A stretch of 61,810 nucleotides of DNA from Hyphomicrobiales bacterium (GTDB taxonomy: Bacteria; Pseudomonadota; Alphaproteobacteria; Rhizobiales; Rhizobiaceae). Position 1 is the first letter of the stretch. Every line of letters starts with the position of its first letter. The notes beneath the pieces are model-generated. The model worked only from the letters and a program-made list of their open reading frames with translations, did not search any database and was not told the origin of the DNA. Location: assembly GCA_900474095.1 (NCBI GenBank), contig UCOA01000069.1:1-61810 (forward strand), in the 5' to 3' direction. The position numbers were made by a program, and so were the translations under genes. This document shows, piece by piece, positions 34,278 through 42,725 of this stretch.

Positions 34278-35879
34278 TCAGATCGCCATTCCAGGCTTGT
34301 TGATGGACAGCAGATGTCGCACGAGAGGTTTTCCCGGACCGCTATGAAAAGCGAGGACTTTGCTCTGCAGGTCGGCATCCGCATTCGAGACGCGCTTGTG
34401 CTGCCGCAGATGTTCCGCCCAGGATTCGACCATGAACCACTCGGTGATCTTTTCAGGATCGGCGGAGTCTTCGGTCACGCCCCAGCCATAGGCGCCGTCT
34501 CGACGACGTTCCGAGGACATGTTGTCGAGAGCATGCAGGAACTTGGCGCGGTTGTGCTTCTCGACGTGGTAGTCGATCAGGATGAGCACGGGCCCGCGGT
34601 CGTTTGTGACCGGCTGGGCAACGAGAGGCTCCGGCCAATGGTTGGACGCCACCAGATCGGCCTCGCCGGACGGAAGCTTGATCCGGTGCATCATGAAGCC
34701 GGCGACGAGCAGTCCGGTGGCTCCGATCAACAGCGTGCGAGGCACGCCGGCCGCTTCGCCGACGGCACCCCATCCAAGACTGCCGGCCGTCATCGCACCG
34801 TTGAACACCGTCAGATAGACGGCAAGACCACGGCCCCGTACCCAATTCGGCAGGACGGCCTGCGCCGCACCGTTCAGGGTGGTAAGGGCGGTAATCCAGG
34901 CAGCACCAAGGAAGAGAAGGACAATGACTGCCAGCCATTGCGGCGGAGCGAGTGAGAGTGCGGCCATGACGAGGGCCGTCACCACTGCCGAACCCAGAAG
35001 AAGGCCGTCGGAATCGAAGCGCTGACGCAAACGCGGCATCATCAGAGCCCCGCCGATGGCGCCTGCACCGACCGAACCGAGCAGAAGTCCGTAGAAGCTT
35101 GCATCCCCGCCTAGAAGCTGGCGCGCGATCAGCGGAAGAAGCGCCCAGACCGCGCTGGCGAAGGCGAAGAAAATCGCCGCCCGCAGAAGCACGACGTGAA
35201 GCGGCTTGCTGGCCCGGGTGTAGCGCAGACCGGCGCGGAACGCGCCGAAGAAGTTCTCGGACAACGCGTCATCGGCGTTTTTGGCACGCGGCCACCAGAC
35301 GAGCGCTGCTATGACCAGGATGTAACTTGCAACGTCAGCGCCGTAGGTCACGGCAGCTCCGAACGCGGCGAGCAGCACGCCGCCGGCAGCGGGGCCGATC
35401 GAGCGCGCGATGTTGATCCCAAGCGAGTTCAGGGCAACCGCGCTCTTCACGTCCTCGCGCGGGACCAGTTCAGGCACGATGGCCTGCCATGTCGGCCCCA
35501 TCAGGGCGGCTCCGATACCGCCGAGAAAGGTCAATCCGATCAAAGCGCTTACCGAAAGCATCCCCATGTAGGACAGTACCATCAGCAATATGCTGACGCT
35601 GGTGAGCAGGAGCTGGATGGCGATCAGGAACTTGCGTCGGTCGAGGATGTCCGAGAGCACGCCCGCCGGGATCGCCAGAAGGAAGATCGGCAGGGTGCCG
35701 GCTGCCTGTACCATGGCGACGGCCGCGGGTGCTGCCGAGAGATCGGTCATCAGCCAGGAACTGGCCACGTCGCGCATGAAACTGCCGGTGTTGCCTAGGA
35801 CCGTCGCCGCCCAGAGTACAGCGAAGACAGGCTGGCGCAGCGGCGCGAAACTGCCGCCTGAAGATTTTGCGGCGCTCAT
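34278..35879 (-). CDS. MFS transporter with C-terminal monooxygenase-like (ABM) domain
   Basis: A 533-residue protein. Residues 1-415 form a 12-helix major facilitator transporter of the EntS/MFS_3 type (PVFAVLWAATVLGNTGSFMR, then DRRKFLIAIQLLLTSVSILL). The last ~110 residues form a small soluble domain (VLILIDYHVEKHNRAKFLHAL, then DGAYGWGVTEDSADPEKITE, then WFMVESWAEHLRQHKRV) like the antibiotic-biosynthesis-monooxygenase fold. The fusion is known in this transporter family. It probably exports a metabolite of the aromatic cluster. It overlaps the DoxX gene by four bases (ATGA) and is the last gene of the operon. Confidence 0.85.
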   Translation of the reverse strand: MSAAKSSGGSFAPLRQPVFAVLWAATVLGNTGSFMRDVASSWLMTDLSAAPAAVAMVQAAGTLPIFLLAIPAGVLSDILDRRKFLIAIQLLLTSVSILLMVLSYMGMLSVSALIGLTFLGGIGAALMGPTWQAIVPELVPREDVKSAVALNSLGINIARSIGPAAGGVLLAAFGAAVTYGADVASYILVIAALVWWPRAKNADDALSENFFGAFRAGLRYTRASKPLHVVLLRAAIFFAFASAVWALLPLIARQLLGGDASFYGLLLGSVGAGAIGGALMMPRLRQRFDSDGLLLGSAVVTALVMAALSLAPPQWLAVIVLLFLGAAWITALTTLNGAAQAVLPNWVRGRGLAVYLTVFNGAMTAGSLGWGAVGEAAGVPRTLLIGATGLLVAGFMMHRIKLPSGEADLVASNHWPEPLVAQPVTNDRGPVLILIDYHVEKHNRAKFLHALDNMSSERRRDGAYGWGVTEDSADPEKITEWFMVESWAEHLRQHKRVSNADADLQSKVLAFHSGPGKPLVRHLLSINKPGMAI

Positions 35880-36307
35880 TTGCCCGCTCCCTTGGTAAGG
35901 TCAGTGATGGCGACAATGAAGAAGGCGCCGACAAGACCAAGATGCTCAAAAAAGGCGTTGGTCGCCATCATCCGTTCCATGCCGGAGGGCATCTCCCAGA
36001 ACCGGACGGCGACGAAGGTCGCAAGAAGCGTGAAGACGGCGAGCGCGAGTGCGCCAAGCCATCGCAGAAAGCCGGACAGGATCATTGCCGAGGCTGCCAG
36101 TTCGAACGCGATGACGGCAACCGCGAAGAAGGTTGCCGGATGAAGACCGAAATGCTCCATTTCACCAATCGCACCGTGGAAATCGAAGAGCTTGGTGAGC
36201 GGCCCCTGGATATAGGCCGCGCACAGGGCAAGCAGCGCCACGAAAGTGAGTACGGGGGAGGCCGCGAGCGAAGCGAGGCCGTTGTGCCGTTGGGGTCCGG
36301 AAATCAT
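35876..36307 (-). CDS. DoxX family membrane protein
   Basis: A 143-residue protein with four hydrophobic helices typical of DoxX: LTFVALLALCAAYIQGPLTK, the LHPATFFAVAVIAFELAASA helix, then FLRWLGALALAVFTLLATFV, and a final LGLVGAFFIVAITD. DoxX proteins are small quinone-linked or redox-stress membrane proteins often found beside oxidoreductases. The start at 36307 has GAGG eight bases upstream; an ATG two codons earlier is too close to it. It lies ten bases after the amidohydrolase gene. Confidence 0.87.
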   Translation of the reverse strand: MISGPQRHNGLASLAASPVLTFVALLALCAAYIQGPLTKLFDFHGAIGEMEHFGLHPATFFAVAVIAFELAASAMILSGFLRWLGALALAVFTLLATFVAVRFWEMPSGMERMMATNAFFEHLGLVGAFFIVAITDLTKGAGK

Positions 36308-36317
36308 GATCATGTCC

Positions 36318-38300
36318 TCACACGGCCCAGCATGCGCAACCGAGCGCGCCGAAAAAGCCCTTGAGATCGGCGATCGGCAGCTTCGATGTCCAGGCTCCGG
36401 CGTGGTCGTGGCCGTGGACGTTACAGGAACTGGCGCAGCCGCAAGTCGAGATCGCGGTCCGGCGAAGAGAATTCAGACCTGCGCCCTGCGGTTCACCCCA
36501 TGCTGCGTAGCCGCCGAACGTGCGAACGGGAGACCAGTCCGGCATGGCAGGCGGTACGTCGTTCTCGTCGAGTGCTGAGAAGTCGCCCGCACCATAGACG
36601 ATCTTGCCGCCGACCATGGTCAAGTGCGAGGACAGGAACGAGATCTTGTCCTCGGCGCAGGTGAAGAAGTCCTTGTCCGGCACGACGAGGTCGGCGAACT
36701 GGCCTTTTTTGATCTGACCCTTCTTGCCTTCCTCGTTGGAGAACCAGGTGACCTTCTCCGTCCACATCCGCAGAGCCGTCTCGCGGTCGAGGCAGTTGGC
36801 GCGCGGGTAGAGCTGCATGCCGCCAACTGTCTTTCCGGTCACCATCCAGGCAAGAGAAACCCATGGATTGTAGGAGGCGACACGTGTCGCATCAGTCCCT
36901 GCCGATACGTTGACGCCCTTCTCAAGCATGCGCTTGATCGGGGGCGTCGCTTCAGCGACACCATGACCGTAGCGCTCGACAAAATATTCGCCCTGATAGG
37001 CCATGCGGTGCTGTGTCGCGATGCCGCCGCCGAGCGCCGCGATCCGATCGATCGAACGATCCGAGATCGTCTCGGCGTGGTCGAAGAACCAGTTGAGACC
37101 TTCGAGCGGAATGTCCTTGTTGACCTTCTCGAAGACGTCGAGCGAACGCGAGATGGTCTCGTCATAGGTTGCATGCATGCGCCAGGGCCAGCGGTTTTCG
37201 GCAAGCACCCGAACCACTTCTTCAAGCTCGCCTTCCATCTCCGAAGCCATCTCGGGCCTTGGCTGGCGGAAGTCTTCGAAATCGGCGGCGGAGAACACCA
37301 GCATCTCGCCAGCACCGTTGTGCCGGAAGTAATCGTTTCCCTGCTTGTATTTGACCGACTGCGTCCAGTTGAGGAAATCCTGCTTCTCTTCCTTCGGCTT
37401 CTGCGTGAACAGATTGTAGGCGAGGCGAACGGTGAGCTGGTCTTCGTCCGACAGCTTCTGGATGACAGCGTAATCAACCGGGTAGTTCTGGAAGCCGCCG
37501 CCCGCATCGATGACGCCGGTGATACCCAACCGGTTGAGTTCCCGCATGAAATGGCGTGTGGAATTCACCTGGTATTCGAAGGGGAGCTTTGGCCCCTTGG
37601 AGAGAGTCGAATAGAGAATGCCCGCATTCGGCTTTGCGAGCAGAATGCCGGTCGGATTGCCCTTGGCGTCGCGCGTGATCTCGCCGCCCGGCGGGTTTGG
37701 AGTATCCTTCGTGTAGCCTACGGCGCGCAGAGCAGCACCGTTGAGCAACGCGCGGTCGTAGAGATGCAACAGGAAGACCGGTGTGTCGGGCGCGACGGCG
37801 TTAATCTCGTCGATCGTCGGCAGGCGCTTCTCGGCGAACTGGTGCTCGGTGAATCCACCGACGACCCGCACCCATTGTGGGGCGGGCGTCATGGCCACCT
37901 GCCGCTTCAGCATGTCCATTGCATCGGCGAGCGACCGGACGCCGTCCCAGCGGAGTTCCATGTTGAAGTTCAGACCGCCGCGCACGACGTGGGTGTGGTT
38001 GTCGATCAGGCCAGGCATCACGCGCTTGCCTTTGAGGTCGACGATCTTTGTATCCGGTCCGGCGAGCGCCATGACGTCGCTGTCCGTACCCACGTCCAGG
38101 AATAGACCGTCCTTGACGGCGATCGCGGTGGCGTTCGGATTTGCGCGATCAAGCGTTGTGATCAGCCCGTTGTGAAGAACGATGTCTGCGTGCATGGAAG
38201 CGGCTCCGGTCTTGATGGGATCGGCGGCGTTGGCCGGTGAAAACCGAGTTGAAAAGGCGAGGCTCGATGCTGCGCCCAGGAATGTGCGGCGCGTCGTCAT
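36318..38300 (-). CDS. Tat-exported amidohydrolase (amidohydrolase family 3, YtcJ-like)
   Basis: A 660-residue protein. The N-terminus MTTRRTFLGAASSLAFSTRF is a twin-arginine signal, with likely cleavage near PANAA. The metal motif is DNHTHVVRGG (His-x-His, about residues 100-110), with a later HATYDE region, FDHAE, and the final Asp in SAGTDATR. The composite beta domain at both ends fits YtcJ-like amidohydrolases. Substrate unknown. The C-terminal 60 residues are Cys- and His-rich (TCGCASSCNVHGHDHAG), which is unusual for the family and may bind metal. It overlaps the XapX stop by ATGA coupling and is followed closely by DoxX. Confidence 0.87.
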   Translation of the reverse strand: MTTRRTFLGAASSLAFSTRFSPANAADPIKTGAASMHADIVLHNGLITTLDRANPNATAIAVKDGLFLDVGTDSDVMALAGPDTKIVDLKGKRVMPGLIDNHTHVVRGGLNFNMELRWDGVRSLADAMDMLKRQVAMTPAPQWVRVVGGFTEHQFAEKRLPTIDEINAVAPDTPVFLLHLYDRALLNGAALRAVGYTKDTPNPPGGEITRDAKGNPTGILLAKPNAGILYSTLSKGPKLPFEYQVNSTRHFMRELNRLGITGVIDAGGGFQNYPVDYAVIQKLSDEDQLTVRLAYNLFTQKPKEEKQDFLNWTQSVKYKQGNDYFRHNGAGEMLVFSAADFEDFRQPRPEMASEMEGELEEVVRVLAENRWPWRMHATYDETISRSLDVFEKVNKDIPLEGLNWFFDHAETISDRSIDRIAALGGGIATQHRMAYQGEYFVERYGHGVAEATPPIKRMLEKGVNVSAGTDATRVASYNPWVSLAWMVTGKTVGGMQLYPRANCLDRETALRMWTEKVTWFSNEEGKKGQIKKGQFADLVVPDKDFFTCAEDKISFLSSHLTMVGGKIVYGAGDFSALDENDVPPAMPDWSPVRTFGGYAAWGEPQGAGLNSLRRTAISTCGCASSCNVHGHDHAGAWTSKLPIADLKGFFGALGCACWAV

Positions 38301-38590
38301 CAGCTTTTCCCCGATTTCGGATCTGCGTGGGGGGAGGTCACCTCCATCACGTGCAGCCCGCCTTTCGGGAGATGACCGAACACGTGCGGTTTTACCTGAT
38401 GAAGCCAGGACAGGGCGGCAGGCTCGCGAGCCCAGATGCTTTTTGCCAACGGCACGAGCTGCTCACCAACAAGGATCCCAAGGAGACCGATGAGAGCGAC
38501 GACCGGCGGAGCAGGCGAACGGACGTTAAGCAGGCTGTAAATCACGCCCACCAGCAGGCCGGCACTGAGGGACAGGAGATAGATTTTCAT
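38300..38590 (-). CDS. XapX (DUF1427) family small membrane protein
   Basis: A 96-residue protein. The first 50 residues form two hydrophobic helices with the XapX pattern: LSLSAGLLVGVIYSLLNVRS, then PAPPVVALIGLLGILVGEQL. A soluble tail follows, ending in HVFGHLPKGGLHVMEV. XapX domains occur next to xanthosine-type or amidohydrolase genes in proteobacteria, and their role is unclear. The gene overlaps the amidohydrolase start, so they are produced together. Confidence 0.82.
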   Translation of the reverse strand: MKIYLLSLSAGLLVGVIYSLLNVRSPAPPVVALIGLLGILVGEQLVPLAKSIWAREPAALSWLHQVKPHVFGHLPKGGLHVMEVTSPHADPKSGKS

Positions 38591-38621
38591 CGAGAATAAC
38601 CTTCGCTTGGGGGAAGCAATT

Positions 38622-38651
38622 CACTCCGGCAGATGGCGACCTGCCGGAGTG
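38622..38651 (-). terminator. Hairpin between the isochorismatase-like and XapX genes
   Basis: A perfect 11-bp stem (CACTCCGGCAG at 38622-38632, CTGCCGGAGTG at 38641-38651) with an 8-base loop lies ten bases after the isochorismatase-like stop. It may act as a partial terminator or stabiliser inside the operon; no T-run follows on the minus strand. Confidence 0.55.
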
Positions 38652-38660
38652 ATGACGGTT

Positions 38661-39350
38661 TTACTTCGCGGGGTTCGGGCCGATCCGTTTGCCATGGCTG
38701 ACCCGCTCTGAACCGCCGTGGACGTGGGTGACGGCGTAGTCGATACCCATGCCGTAGGCGCCGGAATGCTGCTTCACCAGCGACGTGACCGCGTCATAGG
38801 TTTCCTTACGGGCCCAGTCGCGCTGCCACTCCAGCAGGACCTGTTGCCAGGTGACCGGAACGACACCCGCCTGCACCATGCGGTCCATCGCATATTTGTG
38901 CGCATCGACGGACGTGCCGCCGGAAGCATCCGCAACCATGTAGATTTCGTAGTCGGTGTCATTCATGCAGGAGAGCGCGAATGTCGTGTTGCAAACCTCC
39001 GTCCACAGGCCAGCAACGACGACCTTCTTGCGGCCATCAACAGCATTCTTGGCAAGCGCGTCGCGGACATTCTGGTCGTCCCAGGAATTCATCGATGTGC
39101 GCTCGAGAATATCATTGTCGGGGAAGACGGCGAGCAGTTCCGGAAAGGTGTTGCCCGAGAAGCTATCGGTCTCGACGGTAGTGATGGTGGTCGGGACGTT
39201 GAAGATCCTGGCGGCCTTGGCAAGACCGACGACGTTATTCTTCAAGACCTGGCGGTCGATCGACTGAACGCCGAAGGCCATCTGCGGCTGCTGGTCGATG
39301 AAGATGATCTGGCTGTTTTGCGGGGTGAGGACCTGAAGTTTGCTGGACAT
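38661..39350 (-). CDS. Isochorismatase-like cysteine hydrolase (YcaC type)
   Basis: A 229-residue hydrolase. The catalytic Asp is in IFIDQQPQMAFGV (about residues 16-28), the Lys in KKVVVAGLWTEVC, and the nucleophile Cys in LWTEVCNTTFALSCM. This is the YcaC/nicotinamidase-like layout, with the conserved cis-peptide region. Substrates range from isochorismate to amides. The start at 39350 has AAGGA about nine bases upstream. It is the second gene of the LysR-controlled operon, 95 bases after the dioxygenase. Confidence 0.87.
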   Translation of the reverse strand: MSSKLQVLTPQNSQIIFIDQQPQMAFGVQSIDRQVLKNNVVGLAKAARIFNVPTTITTVETDSFSGNTFPELLAVFPDNDILERTSMNSWDDQNVRDALAKNAVDGRKKVVVAGLWTEVCNTTFALSCMNDTDYEIYMVADASGGTSVDAHKYAMDRMVQAGVVPVTWQQVLLEWQRDWARKETYDAVTSLVKQHSGAYGMGIDYAVTHVHGGSERVSHGKRIGPNPAK

Positions 39351-39445
39351 CTCGTGTCTTCCTTTGATTGGGTTGAAGGTAGTTAATGGCGCGGGGAAGG
39401 CGGCACGTCTTGAAAGTTATGCCGCCGTATTGTTGGAAAGCGACG

Positions 39446-40378
39446 TCAGGCCGCCAGTGGTGTCAGCCCGGCCTCGATCTGGTCACGATAAGCCTCGTAC
39501 CGTGCTGGCAGTTTCAAAACCTCGCCGAGATGTGCCATGTCTTCGTCGCGGTCGAAACCGGGTTCGTTCGTGGCGATCTCGAACAGCACGCCGCCTGGGG
39601 TGCGGAAGTAGATCGCCCAGAAGTAATCACGGTCGATAACCGGGGTCACCTGGTATCCCGTATCCATAAGGGCCTTGCGAACTTCGAGCTGCTTTGCGCG
39701 GTTCTCGACAGCAAAAGCGATGTGATGCACCGAACCTGCGCCCTGCCTTGCAAAGGGCGTTTTCGGAAGGACCTCAAGGTCTATAATATCGGCACCATTG
39801 CCGCCTGGGATGATGAAGCGGGTGACGTCACCAACAGTCTCTGCGCGCTGGTAGCCCATGAAACCGAGCAGTTCGGACGTGGCGGCTGTGTCATGCAGGC
39901 GCAACTTGGCACCGGAAAAGCCGCGAATACCGACGCTTTCATCCATGCCTGAACCGTTCCAGGCCTTGCGGCTATCGTCTTCCGCCTCGACAAGGGCGAA
40001 CCCTTCGCCGTCAGGACCTTTGAACAGGAGTCGCTCAGCACCGAAGGCGGTGTCGGCATGCAGGTTGCTGGCTCCCTTTGCTGACAGCCGATTCTGCCAG
40101 AAGGAGAGCGAGCCCTTGGGGACTGCGAACTGCGTTTCGCTGACTTCGCCGACGCCGGGGCGGCCGCGCATCACGTCGGGAAAAGGGAAGTAGGTCATGA
40201 CGGAGCCGGGGGTGCCGGCCTCATCACCGTAGTAGAGGTGGTAGACGTTGGGGTCGTCGAAATTCACGGTCTTCTTCACGCGGCGCAGGCCAAGCGTGTC
40301 CGTGAAGAATGCGTTGTTCTGGCGGGCATCCGACGCCATTGACGTGATGTGATGCAGTCCTTTGATATCCTTGATCAT
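39446..40378 (-). CDS. Ring-cleaving dioxygenase (glyoxalase fold, MhqO/LinE-like)
   Basis: A 310-residue enzyme built from two glyoxalase/VOC modules. The first opens with GLHHITSMASDARQNNAFFT (metal His in GLHH) and the second includes AGSVHHIAFAVEN. The metal Glu is probably in VLFEIATNEPGF. Homologues open hydroquinone or catechol rings and protect against quinones. The start at 40378 (MIKDIKGLHH) is preferred over an upstream extension. It is divergent from the LysR gene at 40498, with LysR half-sites in the 119-base gap. Confidence 0.88.
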   Translation of the reverse strand: MIKDIKGLHHITSMASDARQNNAFFTDTLGLRRVKKTVNFDDPNVYHLYYGDEAGTPGSVMTYFPFPDVMRGRPGVGEVSETQFAVPKGSLSFWQNRLSAKGASNLHADTAFGAERLLFKGPDGEGFALVEAEDDSRKAWNGSGMDESVGIRGFSGAKLRLHDTAATSELLGFMGYQRAETVGDVTRFIIPGGNGADIIDLEVLPKTPFARQGAGSVHHIAFAVENRAKQLEVRKALMDTGYQVTPVIDRDYFWAIYFRTPGGVLFEIATNEPGFDRDEDMAHLGEVLKLPARYEAYRDQIEAGLTPLAA

Positions 40379-40452
40379 GATGTTCGCCTTCCGCCGTTGC
40401 TTTCGTTTGTCTTGTGTGATGGGAAACCTACGCCTGTTGATCAGCGGCCGGA

Positions 40453-40480
40453 ATTGCAATAATAATTGCCAATGAATTGC
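40453..40480. promoter_or_regulatory. LysR-type operator between the dioxygenase and lysR genes
   Basis: GCAAT-AATA-ATTGC forms a perfect inverted repeat at 40456-40469. Further ATTGC half-sites lie at 40453-40457 and 40476-40480. The cluster sits just before the LysR start and divergent to the dioxygenase, the classic position for LysR autoregulation plus activation. The half-site matches that upstream of the exported hydrolase. Confidence 0.55.
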
Positions 40481-40497
40481 GCAGGATGAAATAATAG

Positions 40498-41397
40498 ATG
40501 AACGACTACAAGCTGCTTCGAACCTTTCTGCTGGCCGCCGAGAAGCGGAATTTCGCGCAGGTCGCCCGCGAGCTCGACATGACTCCAGCAGCCGTCACGC
40601 GGGCGATCGCTGCCTTGGAAGAAGACCTTGGTGTGCAACTCTTTGTGCGGACGACCCGTCAGGTGTCGCTGACGACCGATGGCGCGATCTTCGCCGCTCA
40701 GATTCAGCCGGCGGTGCAGGCGCTCGACAACGCGCGCAAGGATGTGATGAATACCCACAAAGCGGATCATGGCCGCCTGCGGATCAGCGCGCCGACCTGG
40801 TTCGGTCAGCAGATCCTGCCACCCATCCTCTCCGCATTCAAGGAACGCTACCCGAAGATCAGCTTCGAAATCTCACTGGCGGATGGGCTCGTGAACATCA
40901 TTGATGACGACTATGATCTGGCGATCCGCATCTCCGCAGCACCATCGGACAAGTTCACGATCTGGCGCAAGATCAGCGTCGTTCGCCGTATTCTCGTCGC
41001 CGCGCCTGGCAGCAGGTTTTCCGACATGAAGCACCCGAATGAACTCATGCCTGGCGACTGCCTGGCCTACAGCGGCGACAGCAAACGGGAGACCTGGACG
41101 TTGTCGGACGGCAATAGCAGCGCTACCATATCTGCGGGCCGCGCATTCAGCGCCAATAGTGGGGAGGTACTAGCGAGCATGGCTTCCGATGGTACGGGAG
41201 TGGCCATGCTGCCGACGTTCCATGTTGCCGAGCATCTGCGTACCGGACGGCTCGTTCACGTTCTGCAGAACTGGTCGCCGCCAGCTTTGTGGCTGACGCT
41301 CTATTATCCGCCCTATCAAGCGCTGCCTCCGCGGATCGCATCGTTCTCGAAATTCTTTGAACAGCAGGTCCCGGCGTTCATGACGGCGATCGAATAA
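40498..41397 (+). CDS. LysR family transcriptional regulator
   Basis: A 299-residue LysR regulator. The N-terminal winged helix reads LLRTFLLAAEKRNFAQVARE, then LDMTPAAVTRAIAALEEDLG, then VQLFVRTTRQVSLTTDG. The remainder is the periplasmic-binding-like effector domain (GRLRISAPTWFGQQILPPIL, then MASDGTGVAMLPTFHVAEHL). It is closest in style to CrgA/YhaJ-like regulators of quinone or aromatic stress. Divergent from the ring-cleaving dioxygenase, it likely controls the whole minus-strand cluster from 40378 to 34278 and the exported hydrolase. Confidence 0.92.
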   Translation: MNDYKLLRTFLLAAEKRNFAQVARELDMTPAAVTRAIAALEEDLGVQLFVRTTRQVSLTTDGAIFAAQIQPAVQALDNARKDVMNTHKADHGRLRISAPTWFGQQILPPILSAFKERYPKISFEISLADGLVNIIDDDYDLAIRISAAPSDKFTIWRKISVVRRILVAAPGSRFSDMKHPNELMPGDCLAYSGDSKRETWTLSDGNSSATISAGRAFSANSGEVLASMASDGTGVAMLPTFHVAEHLRTGRLVHVLQNWSPPALWLTLYYPPYQALPPRIASFSKFFEQQVPAFMTAIE

Positions 41398-41693
41398 TGC
41401 GCAGCGAAATTCCACAGTTCGCCGCTGCAGTTCCCTTCAAGGCCAGAGATTCGACGTCCCTCCAAAGGTGCTCCGTAAACCCGGAGATGCTCGTCGTTAC
41501 GTCGGAAACCGAGGAATCAACTGAAGAACGGTCAGGGATGGAAGACGGCAAGCTGCGCCACACGACCTTCAAGGAGCTGCATGGGATCGTCGACATGGCG
41601 ACGATCTGTCGGCTGGAGTTCCCCAATATGCTTTGCATTCTTTGAGGAAAAGCGCACATTGTAGGTCGTCGTTTCGCCTAAGGGTGATTGGCC

Positions 41694-41894
41694 ATGTCCC
41701 TACATGAAGACGTTATCAGTGACGCGTCGATCGCGATGATGCGGCGCGTGCTCAGCAAGGAGTGTGCCCGACGAAGGATCAATCCTGACAGCATCAAGGG
41801 AGAGGATCTTGCACACGTCATCATGCATGCATTTCGTTCCGGGATGACCGAGGAATGTGAGCTGACTGTCCTGGTGCGCAATCTGGTTGACTAA
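41694..41894 (+). CDS. Small conserved rhizobial hypothetical protein
   Basis: A 66-residue protein (MSLHEDVISDASIAMMRRVL, then SKECARRRINPDSIKGEDLAHVIMHAFRSGMTEE) predicted to be helical, with no membrane segment. The composition and style recall small plasmid-borne proteins found with the SRAP/YedK genes in rhizobia. An AGGGTG lies eight bases before the ATG. Function unknown. Confidence 0.65.
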   Translation: MSLHEDVISDASIAMMRRVLSKECARRRINPDSIKGEDLAHVIMHAFRSGMTEECELTVLVRNLVD

Positions 41895-42080
41895 TCCAAC
41901 AACGGACAAAAATGGAGTTCAACGCCTGTACCGGTTCGCTCTATGCTTGAAGGCGGAGCAGCCGTTGGTCTTGACTCTGGTCAACTTGAGAACATAAGAA
42001 GAACAGTCACGGCGATGCGGCCGCCAAACTTAAAATCTGTCGAGAAACCCGCTGGCTTTGCCCAGGGGTAGGGAGAAGCC

Positions 42081-42305
42081 GTGCCTGTGATCAGCGCCAC
42101 CGCCCAAGATGCTCAAGACTCAGAGCCAACCAATGAGATCGACGCGGCGCTGGCGTTCCACAATGCCGACGTCCGTGCCACGATCGGCACGCTGCTCAAA
42201 GATTGCCGTCATTTGCGCGAGCAACTTGCCCTTACCCAGGTTGCCATGAGCATCGGCTTTACCCGTGGCTGGATACCAAGTTATGACTGGCAAGCAACCG
42301 AGTAA
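42081..42305 (+). CDS. Small hypothetical protein upstream of the SRAP gene
   Basis: A 74-residue acidic, helical protein (NEIDAALAFHNADVRATIGT, then LLKDCRHLREQLALTQVAMSIGFTRGW). It begins at 42081 after a short AGGGAGAAG-type ribosome binding site and ends five bases before the next gene, so it belongs to the same operon as the SRAP gene. No known domain. It may be a regulatory or accessory protein; this is a guess from position only. Confidence 0.62.
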   Translation: MPVISATAQDAQDSEPTNEIDAALAFHNADVRATIGTLLKDCRHLREQLALTQVAMSIGFTRGWIPSYDWQATE

Positions 42306-42310
42306 ACACC

Positions 42311-42712
42311 ATGCACGAGATACCGCCAACGGAAGCGATCCGCCGGACGGTCGGCATTCATTTCAACCTTTTGAGCCGGCAGAGCCGGCGCGACTATGCG
42401 GGTTTTGCTGTCGGCAAGCGGCGCAAGCTCGAAATCGTCCCGTTTATCGCGCGGGAGATGGCGGCGAGGATCTTGCAGCAGGTCGTCCTCGAAGACGACG
42501 GCAAAGCCGTGGAACCGATCACAGTCGCAAAGCGGATTGAGACTGTGCTTCTTGCCTTCCCCGAAGCCGAAGCATTCCACATCGCCAGCGACAATACCTA
42601 CGAGGCCGAAGCCGCCCGCAACGGATGGGAAGAAACGATGCGGCAGGCGGCGTGCCGCGTCGAACGGTGCTACAAGGCGGTGATCGACCTAAACCGCGTC
42701 CAATCGGCATAA
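42311..42712 (+). CDS. Hypothetical protein upstream of the SRAP gene
   Basis: A 133-residue protein, charged and mostly helical (RRTVGIHFNLLSRQSRRDYA, then KRRKLEIVPFIAREMAARIL). No recognised domain, signal or membrane segment. It lies 5 bases after the 74-residue gene and 13 bases before the SRAP gene; all read forward. The three probably form one transcript. Confidence 0.65.
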   Translation: MHEIPPTEAIRRTVGIHFNLLSRQSRRDYAGFAVGKRRKLEIVPFIAREMAARILQQVVLEDDGKAVEPITVAKRIETVLLAFPEAEAFHIASDNTYEAEAARNGWEETMRQAACRVERCYKAVIDLNRVQSA

Positions 42713-42725
42713 GTGGGAGAGAGCC

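Noticed and set aside
36624-38105. Forward open frame of 493 codons
   Set aside because: It lies entirely antisense to the Tat amidohydrolase gene, shows no family resemblance and is a by-product of GC-rich codon usage.
41397-41645. 82-codon frame after the LysR gene
   Set aside because: Starts at the LysR stop but composition is irregular and no ribosome binding site suited to independent expression was seen. It cannot be excluded fully.
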